A stretch of 64,000 bases of DNA from Armatimonadota bacterium (lineage in GTDB: Bacteria; Armatimonadota; UBA5829; DTJY01): NCBI GenBank assembly GCA_029907255.1, contig JARYMF010000002.1, positions 1 to 64,000 of the forward strand, in the 5' to 3' direction. Below, piece after piece: positions 55,318 through 64,000 of this stretch. Made by a program: the position numbers and the translations under genes. The notes under the pieces are model-generated. The model saw nothing but the letters and a program-made list of their open reading frames with translations, did not search any database and was not told where the DNA came from. How positions within the stretch are numbered: position 1 is the first letter of the stretch; every line of letters starts with the position of its first letter.

Positions 55318-56865
55318 ATGAAGCAATACACGCGAAGAGATTTCTTAAAAGCGACATTAATGGCTGGTGCTTTTGCCGGGCTTTCTACCATTTCGCCGGG
55401 GCTTGCATTTGGAAAGGAAGAAGGGAAATATAATGTCCTTTTCATAGCCGTTGACGACCTTAGGCCCACTTTGGGATGCTATGGTGCACCAGTCATCAAG
55501 ACGCCGAATATTGACGCCCTCGCAGCTCGGGGCACCGTCTTCACCCGTGCTTACTGCCAGCAGGCGGTATGCAGTCCATCGCGGACCTCACTCCTTACGG
55601 GTCTTCGTCCTGACAGCACCAAGGTCTACAACCTTGAGGATCATTTCCGCAAATTCATTCCGAACGTTGTTACATTGCCAGAGTATTTTAAGAAGCATGG
55701 CTATCACACCCAGGCGATGGGAAAGATATACCATCCTGGCCTTGATGATCCCCAGTCCTGGAGTGTGCCACATTGGGCGGCTAAGGCACCAACCTACTTG
55801 AAGCCCGAGAGCTTGGCTCAGCAGAAAGAACTTAGAGAAAAGCTGGAAGCACAAGGAAGAAAGCTCAAGGACGAGGTAGTAGAAAAAGACCCCAAAACTG
55901 GATTGCCTCTCAAAATTATCCGCAGGGCATCCATTCTAAAAGGGCCAGCTTGGGAAGACCCCGATTGTCCCGATAATGCTCTTGCTGACGGAATGATCGC
56001 CGACCACGCAATCGAAACCTTGCGCGAAATCAAGGATAAAAAGTTTTTCCTTGCAGTCGGCTTCCATAAACCACACCTGCCGTTTGTTGCGCCTAAAAAG
56101 TATTTCGATATGTACGCAGGCGAAAAAGCCAAAATAGGCTTATCTCCAAATCCCTTCCCGCCAAAGGACTGCCCTGAGATTGCACTTACTACTTTTGGTG
56201 AACTGCGTTCGTACACGGATATCCCGGACGTTGGACCCATACCCGACGAAAAGGCGCTCGAGCTTCGCTATGCTTATTATGCAGCCGCAAGTTACACTGA
56301 TGCTCAGATTGGGCGGGTGCTTAATGAGTTGGATAAGCTTGGCCTTAGGGATAAAACAATCGTTGTGCTTTGGGGCGACCACGGCTGGCATCTAGGCGAC
56401 CACAGCTTGTGGTGCAAACATACCAACTTCGAGGTTGCAACTCGCTCGCCTCTCATCATAAGCGCCCCTGGACAAAAGAACAAGGGTGCAAAGACAGATG
56501 CTCTGGTGGAATTTGTTGACATTTATCCGACCCTCTGCGAGCTTGCAGGACTGCCCATACCCGACAATCTTGAGGGCACTAGCGCTGTGCCGGTGATGAA
56601 TAACCCCAAGCGCAAGTGGAAGAAGGCTGCATTCAGCCAGTATCCACGTCCGGGGAATGTGATGGGTTATTCCATGCGCACAGACCGCTATCGCTACACC
56701 GAATGGATCAAAAGGGATAGTGGCGATGTTGTTGCAGTTGAGCTTTATGACTATGAAAAAGACCCTTTGGGCAACGTAAACATTGCTGGCTTGCCAGAGA
56801 ATAAGGAACTTGTGGCTAAATTGAGCAAGCAACTTCGCGGTGGTTGGAAAGAGGCTAGACCTTAA
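55318..56865 (+). CDS. Tat-exported sulfatase (3), iduronate-2-sulfatase-like
   Basis: Type I sulfatase of 515 residues, 27 bp after the previous one. Twin-arginine signal TRRDFLKATLMAGAFAG, NVLFIAVDDLRPTLGCYGAP, CSPSR with C85 as the modified cysteine, LRPDSTKVYNLEDHFRK, and VVLWGDHGWHLGDHSLWCKH. These segments are characteristic of the iduronate-2-sulfatase-like subgroup; the real uronic or other sugar substrate cannot be inferred. Confidence 0.93.
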   Translation: MKQYTRRDFLKATLMAGAFAGLSTISPGLAFGKEEGKYNVLFIAVDDLRPTLGCYGAPVIKTPNIDALAARGTVFTRAYCQQAVCSPSRTSLLTGLRPDSTKVYNLEDHFRKFIPNVVTLPEYFKKHGYHTQAMGKIYHPGLDDPQSWSVPHWAAKAPTYLKPESLAQQKELREKLEAQGRKLKDEVVEKDPKTGLPLKIIRRASILKGPAWEDPDCPDNALADGMIADHAIETLREIKDKKFFLAVGFHKPHLPFVAPKKYFDMYAGEKAKIGLSPNPFPPKDCPEIALTTFGELRSYTDIPDVGPIPDEKALELRYAYYAAASYTDAQIGRVLNELDKLGLRDKTIVVLWGDHGWHLGDHSLWCKHTNFEVATRSPLIISAPGQKNKGAKTDALVEFVDIYPTLCELAGLPIPDNLEGTSAVPVMNNPKRKWKKAAFSQYPRPGNVMGYSMRTDRYRYTEWIKRDSGDVVAVELYDYEKDPLGNVNIAGLPENKELVAKLSKQLRGGWKEARP

Positions 56866-56888
56866 AAGCAAAGTTCAGGAGGCTTGGC

Positions 56889-58406
56889 ATGTCCGAAAAT
56901 CAACCTAAGCAAACAAGGCGGGAGTTTCTAAAGGGAGCTGGTGCAGTCGCAGCAAGTGTAGCACTAAGCGGGCGAATTCCTGCTGTATTCGCTGATGATG
57001 CGCGGAAGCCAAATGTAATATTCATTTTTGCTGACCAACTCAGAGCCTGTTCTGTGGGATGTTATGGCGACAAGCAGGCGAGGACACCAAATCTCGACAA
57101 GCTGGCGTCGGAGGGGGTGCGATTTACCAACGCCATCAGTACCTGGCCTGTTTGTTCGCCGTTCCGTGCAATGTTGATGACAGGGCGGTATCCTATGTCA
57201 AACGGCGTTGTATACAATGACTACCCAATCTGGGATGGGCTTCCGTATATTGGCACTGCGTTTAAATCACAGGGCTATGCCACAGGGTACATCGGCAAAT
57301 GGCATCTTCAGGGCAAGACTGAAGGCAAGGGTGGAGTGCCGCCAGACAGAAGGCTTGGGTTCGACTATTGGGAGCCGGTGAAGGGACCGATACTCTCAGA
57401 AGGGCCCGATGGCAAGCAAATATGGCGGCCTAACGTCCAAACCGACAAGGCAATCAGCTATATTAAAGCTAACAAGGATAGACCCTTCTGTTTATTTTTA
57501 TCTTGGAATCCACCGCATGACCCATACATCGCTCCTGACGAATACATGGCAATGTTTCCGCCGGAAACGATGGAATTGCGCCCTAACACCGCTGAAAAGG
57601 AGTTAGTGCGAATCGAACTTGAGAGGCATCCTATTCCAGCTAGCAACTCCGAAGCCGCGATGAAGCGAGCAAAATGGCGGAGGATAATAGACTCCGACGA
57701 CGGTATACGGCGGAATATGCAGGGATATTATGCTGCTACCCATGGCTTGGATGTCTGTATTGGTCGTATTATGAAGGCCCTCGACGAGGAAGGCATTGCA
57801 GAAGATACAATTCTTGTATTCAGCTCCGACCATGGCGATATGCTGGGTTCGCATCGGATGTCGCATAAGCAGGAGCCGTTCGAAGAATCCATAAATATCC
57901 CATTCATACTTCGCTACCCAAGGCGCGTTCCCAAGGGCATAACTACTGATGCGCTTTTGTCGCCAATGGATATCATGCCGACGCTTCTTAGTCTGGCGGG
58001 TCTGCCTATTCCAAAAGGCGTTCAAGGAATTAGCCTTGCAGATGCGGCACTCGGCAAGCGCTCTGACCAACGCGATGCTCTACTTATCATGAAGATGCTT
58101 CCCGGCGGCAATCCCTGGATTATAAACGCGGCAACTGAGTGGCGAGGAGTGCGCACAAAGACCCATACATACGCTCGCCTTGCGGACGGCGGCCCATGGA
58201 TACTTTATGATAACAAAAATGACCCCTACCAAATGAGGAATTTGGTAAACGACCCGGCATATAAGGAGCTTCAAACTGAAATGGAGACCAAGCTCAAACA
58301 GCTCCTCAAGGAGGCTGGCGACCCATTTGACACCGAGAAAATTGAACGGGAAATTGCTGAGAAAAGCAAGACAATGCTGAAAAGCCGAGCTGGAAAAGGC
58401 ATTTAA
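56889..58406 (+). CDS. Tat-exported sulfatase (4)
   Basis: Type I sulfatase of 505 residues, 23 bp after the previous one with CAGGAGG upstream. Twin-arginine signal TRREFLKGAGAVAASVALS, NVIFIFADQLRACSVGCYGD, CSPFR with C89 as the modified cysteine, and LVFSSDHGDMLGSHRMSHKQ. A typical arylsulfatase-like layout. No formylglycine-generating enzyme gene is visible in the window. Confidence 0.92.
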   Translation: MSENQPKQTRREFLKGAGAVAASVALSGRIPAVFADDARKPNVIFIFADQLRACSVGCYGDKQARTPNLDKLASEGVRFTNAISTWPVCSPFRAMLMTGRYPMSNGVVYNDYPIWDGLPYIGTAFKSQGYATGYIGKWHLQGKTEGKGGVPPDRRLGFDYWEPVKGPILSEGPDGKQIWRPNVQTDKAISYIKANKDRPFCLFLSWNPPHDPYIAPDEYMAMFPPETMELRPNTAEKELVRIELERHPIPASNSEAAMKRAKWRRIIDSDDGIRRNMQGYYAATHGLDVCIGRIMKALDEEGIAEDTILVFSSDHGDMLGSHRMSHKQEPFEESINIPFILRYPRRVPKGITTDALLSPMDIMPTLLSLAGLPIPKGVQGISLADAALGKRSDQRDALLIMKMLPGGNPWIINAATEWRGVRTKTHTYARLADGGPWILYDNKNDPYQMRNLVNDPAYKELQTEMETKLKQLLKEAGDPFDTEKIEREIAEKSKTMLKSRAGKGI

Positions 58407-58447
58407 CCTTTTCATTTGTCAGGATTGTTCAGCGCGCCAATTATAAA

Positions 58448-59836
58448 ATGAGCAGAAAAATTAATCGGCGGTTTTTTCTAAGGCAGCTTGGCATGTCCGC
58501 TGCTGGTCTGAAGCTGGCTCCAAGTATGTTGTTAGGCAAAGATGGAGGCGGAGAAGAGGCAATGGGTGATGTGGAAGATATCCTAAACACAGAAATTCAG
58601 CGCAGCAAGCCCGACTATATAGTGTATAAGCCCAAAAGCATTGATGGCTCAACATTTGATACTGGAAACGAACATTTCCTGGTGTTTGACGGGCCGGATG
58701 GCTCGCTGATGGCTGTGTGGACCCAGAGTAGTTACGAAGGTGCTGGGGACCACCGCATTGTTTTCTCGCGTTCTGATGATGAAGGAGCAACTTGGTCTCC
58801 ACCAAAGCGATTGGTAGGTCCCACCAAACCCGGCGATGGATATATGGCAAGCTGGTGATTCCCCGTTATCTCTAAGTCAGGGCGCATCTATGTAATTTAT
58901 AATCAATATCAAGGCATAGACGATGTCATCCACCAACATACAGGCACAATGGACTGCATCTACAGCGATGACATGGGGAAAACTTGGTCGAAGCCGCAAA
59001 CCATCCCCATGGCTCGAAGCCCCTACGACCACCCTGATTCGAAAGTGCCCTCCAATTGGATTGTCTGGCAGAAGCCAATAAAAGATTTGAAGGGCAAGTG
59101 GTTTACAGGCTTTACCCGCTGGGTCAGCAAGGCTGTGCGAACCCCTCCGCATAACAACTCTTGGACCGCATGGGAAAGCGTGGTTGAGTTCATGCGCTTT
59201 GAGAACATAGATGAAAATCCTGAGCCCAAGGATATCGAAATTACGTATTCCGCTTGGGGTAACAATGCGCTCCGAGTCCCTCATTACAGCAATCCCCTTC
59301 TAAGCATTGTCCAAGAGCCGAGTTTGGTGCGACTTCCTGATAAGCGGTTGTTTTGCACAATGCGCACAATGTCTGGTTATATTTGGTACAGCATTTCCAA
59401 CGATGACGGTTTCAATTGGTGCAATCCACGGCCACTCCTCAGGCGCGACCATGGCCTTCCGATACTCCAGCCGCTCTGTTGCTGCCCGATATACGAGTAT
59501 TCAGAAGGCAGGTACATCCTCCTTCATCACAACAACGATGGTCGTGTGGATGGCCACCAGCCTGAAGAGACGAAATTCAACCGCCGCCCCGCGTTTATCG
59601 CCCTAGGTGAGTACCGTCCAAATGCTGAACAGCCGATTTGGTTCAGCCAGTCAAAGCAGTTAATGGATAACGACGGGCATGGCATTGGCCCGCTGAACCG
59701 CCTCGATATCGGAGTCTATCCAAGTGTAACGAAACGCAATAATAACTTTGTGCTCTGGCACCCAGACCGCAAGTTTTTCTTGCTAGGCAAAAAGATAACC
59801 GATGAATGGCTGTCTGATTTGGAGGTACCTGCCTGA
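58448..59836 (+). pseudogene. Sialidase-like gene with in-frame TGA
   Basis: One reading frame of 463 codons, interrupted by TGA at 58856-58858. The first part (136 residues) has a Tat-like signal NRRFFLRQLGMSAAGLKLAP and IVFSRSDDEGATWSPPKRLV, a BNR/Asp-box. Directly after the TGA the same frame continues FPVISKSGRIYVIYNQYQG, then IYSDDMGKTWSKP (second Asp-box), IWYSISNDDGFNWCNPR and so on to 59836. No frameshift is involved, so a single nonsense change, a sequencing error or readthrough are the options. Other genes here use TGA as a normal stop. The fold is a sialidase-type six-bladed propeller; in sulfatase clusters such proteins often act on sugars other than sialic acid. Confidence 0.75.
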
Positions 59837-59837
59837 A

Positions 59838-62800
59838 TTGCTGCGTTTGACTACAGCCTTCGCCTGCTTGGTTCTAATGGCATTAACCTCATCCAAAGGA
59901 GTGTTCTCTATGGGTTATATGCTCGATGCCGTGCCGTGCGGTTATTACCTTTATGCTTATGACGATTGCGGCATCGAGGGTAGACAGCCGCATGTTAGGA
60001 TGGACGACTGCTATCTCTGGACCTTCAATACTAGCGATACAGACGCTGATTTGAAGTCTAGGTCGGCGGTCTTCAGCTACAAAAAGATAAACGCCGTATA
60101 TGAAAATCTTAATCCACAGCTTGATTATGTTGTTGCCGTAACTTATGCGAATGACCACGTATACAACCGAGTGCAAAGCATGTGGGCGGATGGCATCGAG
60201 CTCCATGGTCCATATGCGCTTCCAAAGGCGAAGGCAGTCCGTCTTATATGCAAAATACCCCCAGAGGCTACAAGTGATGGTAAGGTAACGCTGGAGTGGA
60301 GAATTCACGGCGAGGTTAACGCCACGGTCTCGATAATTGAACTTTGGGCTTCATCTCCACCGCCAGGGCCATCCATTCGCTTTGGGTCTATTTTCGGCAC
60401 TCAGACCGAGTTAATCGGCAAAATACTGAATTTGAGCTATGATGGCATTGAGGGCGTTAATGTCAAGCTGACCTCGGCTGACAAACCTAGCATAGTATTA
60501 GAAACTACCACTGGAGTTGACGGCTCTTTCAGTTTCGACCGACAGCAGGTTGAGCGATTGGAGGGGGATGTTCGCATCACGGCGAACTTTGAAGGGTCAA
60601 AGATTGAGAAGGTCTTGGCTTCTAAGGACCTATTCTTCGACCCTATTCACTTCAGGCCGATTCCCGTCAAGGTGGGCGGATTGAAAAGCAACCACCTGCT
60701 ACTTGACGGCACCTGGCGCATCAATCCCAACCCGCCTGAGGACAAGCGCCCGCTTCCAATGGACAGCACCCTTTGGGGCGATGTAAAAGTTCCTGGTCAA
60801 TGGCTCCAGCAAGGATACGATATCCCTCAGGATAAGCCGGTTGCAATGGCGCTCGAGTTTGTAATCCCACAAGAGTGGGCTGGCCATCGCATCTTTCTGC
60901 GGTTCGATGCAGTTCATGCCGGAACTGATTACTGGCTAAACGGGCGGTATTTAGGCTACAGCGAGAATCTGTTTACGCCTGTCGAATGGGAGATAACAAA
61001 ATTCGCCCATGTCGGCATGACAAACCGCCTTGACCTTCGCATGATTGTCGCAACCGTTTCTGAGGCACTTTCGTATTCTTCGGGGTATGCATTCCACAAC
61101 CTGGGCGGTATTGATCGCTCGGTGCATTTGTTTGCACTGCCGGCAGTCCATATCAGAAGCCTGCATTTGAATACAGACCTTGACAAAGATTATAAAGATG
61201 CCGACCTCAAGCTTGCTTTTTCTTTAGACGGCGCACCAAACCACGCGGGCATGGCGCTTAATATCCTTCTTTTCTCGCCCCAAGGAAAGCAAATCAACCA
61301 TTCCCTTCCAAAGCTTGACCTTGTGCCTGGGCAGACTGATTTTGAGGTGGCTACTCATGTCAAAAATCCGCTCAAATGGAGCGCCGAGAAACCCAATCTC
61401 TACCGCCTGGTGCTCGAACTCATGGATGGCGAAAATCTGGTTGAGCGGATTGAGCGCAGCGTCGGCTTTCGCAAGATTGAATGGCACGACAAACAGCTTT
61501 TCATCAATGGCAAGCGCATCAAGCTGGCTGGTGCATGCCATCATGAAGTTGACCCACTGACGGGTCGGGCGGATACCATGCGCCATGCCGAAGAGGACGT
61601 TCGCTTGCTTAAAGCAGTGAACTTGAATTATATCCGAACGTCTCATTACCCGTCGACCAACGAGCTGCTCGATGCCGCTGACCGATTGGGGATGTATGTC
61701 GAGGTGGAGGCGCCATTCTGCTGGGTAGGCCCTCGGGATGATATGGAGTGCCTGCGGCAAATACTCGTACCAACGTCAGCAATGGTTGACTACTGCCACG
61801 CACACCCCAGTGTGATTATCTGGTCGCTTGCCAATGAATCACATTTTAATGAGTTTTTTGAAGTCTCAAATAAGCTTATAAAGCATCTAGACCCTACGCG
61901 CCCCACGACATTCAACAACCCAGACCCAAAAGAAATCTGCGATATCGAGAATTACCATTACCCTCCGATGCCTTGGCATGAGCAGTTTAAAGATCGCTCA
62001 CGTCCCATCCTCTTTGGCGAGTATTGGTTTCCAGTTTGCCATGAGCAGACCGACGTCATGATCAACCCTGGCTTGCGAGAATATTTTGGCCGCGGCCATG
62101 CCGACCCCGATTCGAAGTTTGCAAGGGAAATAGCGGCAGAATATGACCTTCCGGTCATGAAGCCGTGCGCAAAGCCTGGCGCATGGAGCGGTATCTATCA
62201 CTCCGAACACATTGTAGGTGGAGCGATATGGGCTTCCCACGACGATGCCTTCTATTTCCCCGATGGAAAGCATTGCGGATATGCTTGGCATCACGGCTTT
62301 TGGGGCTTAATTGATGTCTGGCGCCGTCCGAAGCCTGAATGGTATCTTGCACGACTTATCTTCAGCCCTGTTTGTTTTCCAGCTAGTCGTGTGGACTATA
62401 TCCCTGGCGAGGAGTCTGTGTGCGTTCCAGTGGAGAATCGCTATTCTTTCACAAATTTGTCGGAACTAAAAGTAACCTGGGAAGTTTGCGGTAAATCAGG
62501 AATCATAAAAGCTAGCATTCCCCCTTCTTCGATTGGAAATATTGAGATTCCAATCCCAAAGGGAACTCCGATGGGCGAAAGTGTCATCCTGCGAGCTTGG
62601 GATAAAAATGGCAATTTGGTTAATGCCCGTTCGATTCAGCTGGGTGAAATTGAGCAAAAACCTCTGCCAAGAAGTAAGGCGGGCCCGCCGAAATGGCAGG
62701 ATGACGGGAAAACAATCGTTGTTTGGGGCAGAGGATTTTCGCTGGTTCTCGACCGCACTCTAGGTGATTTCGCAGTCAATGATAAACGGCATGATGCTCC

Positions 62801-63497
62801 TATCACTGCATTTCCTTCCATCCACCTGACTAGATATGATTTTGGGGATTTAGCAGGTCCAAACTCACCGCCCTGCGCGGTATTCCCCGACAGCAAAACC
62901 AGAGTTGTTGAGGAGGTCTCCGCCGAGGAGACGCAGGAAGGCCTAAAGCTCACTGTTCGCGACCGCTATGAAGGTTTTGCAGGTTGGACCAGCTGGCTTG
63001 TAGATAAAGAAGGCATGGGGCGAATTACTTATGACTATATCTACTTAGGCGACGAGATGAATATGCGGGAGCTAGGCGCAAAGCTTCTCCTAAAGCCTGA
63101 ATGCGACGAGATAAGATGGCGCCGATGGTCGGAGTGGGGAAATGTATTCCCCGAGGATTGCATTCTTAGACCTGAGGGTAGCGCAAGGGCCCGCCGCGAC
63201 TCAAGGTGGGGAGAGGAAGCGTGGAATAAGAAGCCAGCTTGGCCTTGGTCGCTCGACCAAACTGAGCTTGGAACTGCGGACTTCCGCTCGGTAAAGTTCG
63301 ATATATATGAAGCATCGCTAGAATCGCCGGATAGGAAAGGTATCAAAGTTCACGCCAATGCCGACGTTCATGTGCGCCCCGCACTTTCGAAAGACGGCGT
63401 CTGGATGCATATCTTGTCTCAGTGTCGTCTTGGCCAGGTTTTACTAAAAAAGGGCGACCGGCTTTCAGGCGAGTATGTTGTGGAGGTTGTGAAATGA
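59838..63497 (+). CDS. Glycoside hydrolase family 2 (beta-galactosidase/glucuronidase type), secreted
   Basis: Start inferred at TTG 59838, one base after the previous stop, with GGAGGT 11 nt upstream, giving 1219 residues; a later ATG (59877) would cut into the signal peptide LLRLTTAFACLVLMALTS. The N-terminal 170 residues form a jelly-roll-like domain, followed by a carboxypeptidase-regulatory-like segment (IEGVNVKLTSADKPS, GSFSFDRQQ). The GH2 core starts at LLDGTWRINPNP with a sugar-binding domain, Ig domain and barrel. The acid/base glutamate is E667 in WSLANESHF and the nucleophile E728 in ILFGEYWFP. The C-terminal 350 residues resemble extra beta-sandwich domains of large beta-galactosidases. 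Its stop overlaps the next ATG. Confidence 0.88.
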   Translation: MLRLTTAFACLVLMALTSSKGVFSMGYMLDAVPCGYYLYAYDDCGIEGRQPHVRMDDCYLWTFNTSDTDADLKSRSAVFSYKKINAVYENLNPQLDYVVAVTYANDHVYNRVQSMWADGIELHGPYALPKAKAVRLICKIPPEATSDGKVTLEWRIHGEVNATVSIIELWASSPPPGPSIRFGSIFGTQTELIGKILNLSYDGIEGVNVKLTSADKPSIVLETTTGVDGSFSFDRQQVERLEGDVRITANFEGSKIEKVLASKDLFFDPIHFRPIPVKVGGLKSNHLLLDGTWRINPNPPEDKRPLPMDSTLWGDVKVPGQWLQQGYDIPQDKPVAMALEFVIPQEWAGHRIFLRFDAVHAGTDYWLNGRYLGYSENLFTPVEWEITKFAHVGMTNRLDLRMIVATVSEALSYSSGYAFHNLGGIDRSVHLFALPAVHIRSLHLNTDLDKDYKDADLKLAFSLDGAPNHAGMALNILLFSPQGKQINHSLPKLDLVPGQTDFEVATHVKNPLKWSAEKPNLYRLVLELMDGENLVERIERSVGFRKIEWHDKQLFINGKRIKLAGACHHEVDPLTGRADTMRHAEEDVRLLKAVNLNYIRTSHYPSTNELLDAADRLGMYVEVEAPFCWVGPRDDMECLRQILVPTSAMVDYCHAHPSVIIWSLANESHFNEFFEVSNKLIKHLDPTRPTTFNNPDPKEICDIENYHYPPMPWHEQFKDRSRPILFGEYWFPVCHEQTDVMINPGLREYFGRGHADPDSKFAREIAAEYDLPVMKPCAKPGAWSGIYHSEHIVGGAIWASHDDAFYFPDGKHCGYAWHHGFWGLIDVWRRPKPEWYLARLIFSPVCFPASRVDYIPGEESVCVPVENRYSFTNLSELKVTWEVCGKSGIIKASIPPSSIGNIEIPIPKGTPMGESVILRAWDKNGNLVNARSIQLGEIEQKPLPRSKAGPPKWQDDGKTIVVWGRGFSLVLDRTLGDFAVNDKRHDAPITAFPSIHLTRYDFGDLAGPNSPPCAVFPDSKTRVVEEVSAEETQEGLKLTVRDRYEGFAGWTSWLVDKEGMGRITYDYIYLGDEMNMRELGAKLLLKPECDEIRWRRWSEWGNVFPEDCILRPEGSARARRDSRWGEEAWNKKPAWPWSLDQTELGTADFRSVKFDIYEASLESPDRKGIKVHANADVHVRPALSKDGVWMHILSQCRLGQVLLKKGDRLSGEYVVEVVK

Positions 63498-64000
63498 TAA
63501 AGGGGTCGGCGTTGCTAATCACATTGACCTTGCTTTTATTCCACAGTATGGGGGTTGCTGGCAATATGGAAGCTGAGATTGTTACAAAAGGCAAAACTAA
63601 CTGGCGGATAGTCAATGTGTCAGATGGCGAAGTCTGCAAGTTTGCGGCAGGCGAACTGCAGAGATATCTAAAAGAGATAAGCGGCTGTGAACTGCCGATA
63701 GGTTCGGGCGACGGTCCTGCGATTGTGCTAGGCCTCCGCACTGACCTTTCTTCGGACGATGATATGCTTCTGCCAGACCCAGCGGTTGGTTTTGATGGCT
63801 ATGCTTTGGCAATAACCTCGGACAAAATTGTTGTTGGCGGCGACAACGAACGCGGCGTTGTTTATGGCGTTTATGACCTCTTGGAGCGCATCGGTTGCCG
63901 ATGGTTTTATCCTCAGCAGGACCCCAAAGATGTTGAGGTTGTTCCTCGCCTAAGTACTGTTCGTTTGGAAGTTGGTAAAACTGCGATTGCCTCACCTATC
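63494..64000 (+). CDS. DUF4838/GH67-N-like protein, 3' end outside window
   Basis: ATG at 63494 overlaps the TGA of the GH2 gene (ATGA). The 169 visible residues start with a signal peptide (SALLITLTLLLFHSMGVAG), then EVCKFAAGELQRYLKEISGC and ERGVVYGVYDLLERIGCRWF YP, the N-terminal alpha/beta domain seen in GH20, GH67 alpha-glucuronidase and DUF4838 proteins. The frame is still open at the window end. It is probably a secreted glycoside hydrolase; family is undecidable from this part. Confidence 0.8.
   Translation, partial: MIKGSALLITLTLLLFHSMGVAGNMEAEIVTKGKTNWRIVNVSDGEVCKFAAGELQRYLKEISGCELPIGSGDGPAIVLGLRTDLSSDDDMLLPDPAVGFDGYALAITSDKIVVGGDNERGVVYGVYDLLERIGCRWFYPQQDPKDVEVVPRLSTVRLEVGKTAIASPI

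Overview
This window looks like a chromosomal segment of a free-living, glycan-degrading bacterium. The long runs of glycoside hydrolases, Tat-exported sulfatases, neutral-ceramidase-like proteins, a UroD-superfamily protein and PQQ-propeller proteins recall Armatimonadota or Planctomycetota-like lineages, but the phylum is inferred from gene content only and is not certain. TGA, TAA and TAG are all used as stops.

Left part (1-21.7 kb) is an accessory, island-like region. It opens with a large DUF1156-type DNA methyltransferase, cut by the window edge, followed 20 bp later by a 1563-residue DEAD/DEAH helicase with a C-terminal DUF1998-type domain and by a small helical protein; this resembles a phage-defence module. 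Then come an RCC1-repeat membrane protein next to a collapsed duplicate of itself, a protein with a helix-hairpin-helix region and a possible PD-(D/E)XK-like nuclease domain, a frameshifted excisionase relic, a small membrane protein, a secreted PDZ protein, an Mrr-N winged-helix protein and a primase/helicase-type replication protein. The primase gene runs straight into nine TGTAGGG motifs, including three at an exact 11-bp pitch, and an AT-rich stretch: a candidate iteron origin. An initiator tRNA gene follows, with its 3' end facing this region, as expected for an integration site.

Middle part (21.9-45.4 kb): a UroD-superfamily gene, then 14 consecutive minus-strand genes (43740 down to 23142), many overlapping. 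They encode a DegT aminotransferase, a beta-helix protein, two amidohydrolases, a GH50-like glycosidase, a sugar ABC transporter without its ATPase, a TMTC-like TPR membrane protein, a GH78 rhamnosidase, two ceramidase-like paralogues, a GH20-like hexosaminidase and a UPF0489/TPR protein. A divergent LacI-family regulator sits at the head and probably controls the set.

Right part (45.1-64 kb): a small zinc-ribbon protein, a PQQ-type propeller protein, a PHP phosphoesterase and a minus-strand GH4 enzyme, then a plus-strand cluster that runs off the window: DUF4380-like protein, sugar isomerase-like TIM barrel, four Tat-dependent sulfatases, a sialidase-like gene interrupted by an in-frame TGA, a GH2 enzyme and the start of a DUF4838/GH67-N-like protein. 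With the rhamnosidase and the other hydrolases this suggests stepwise desulfation and depolymerisation of a sulfated, possibly rhamnose-containing glycan. The substrate is inference.
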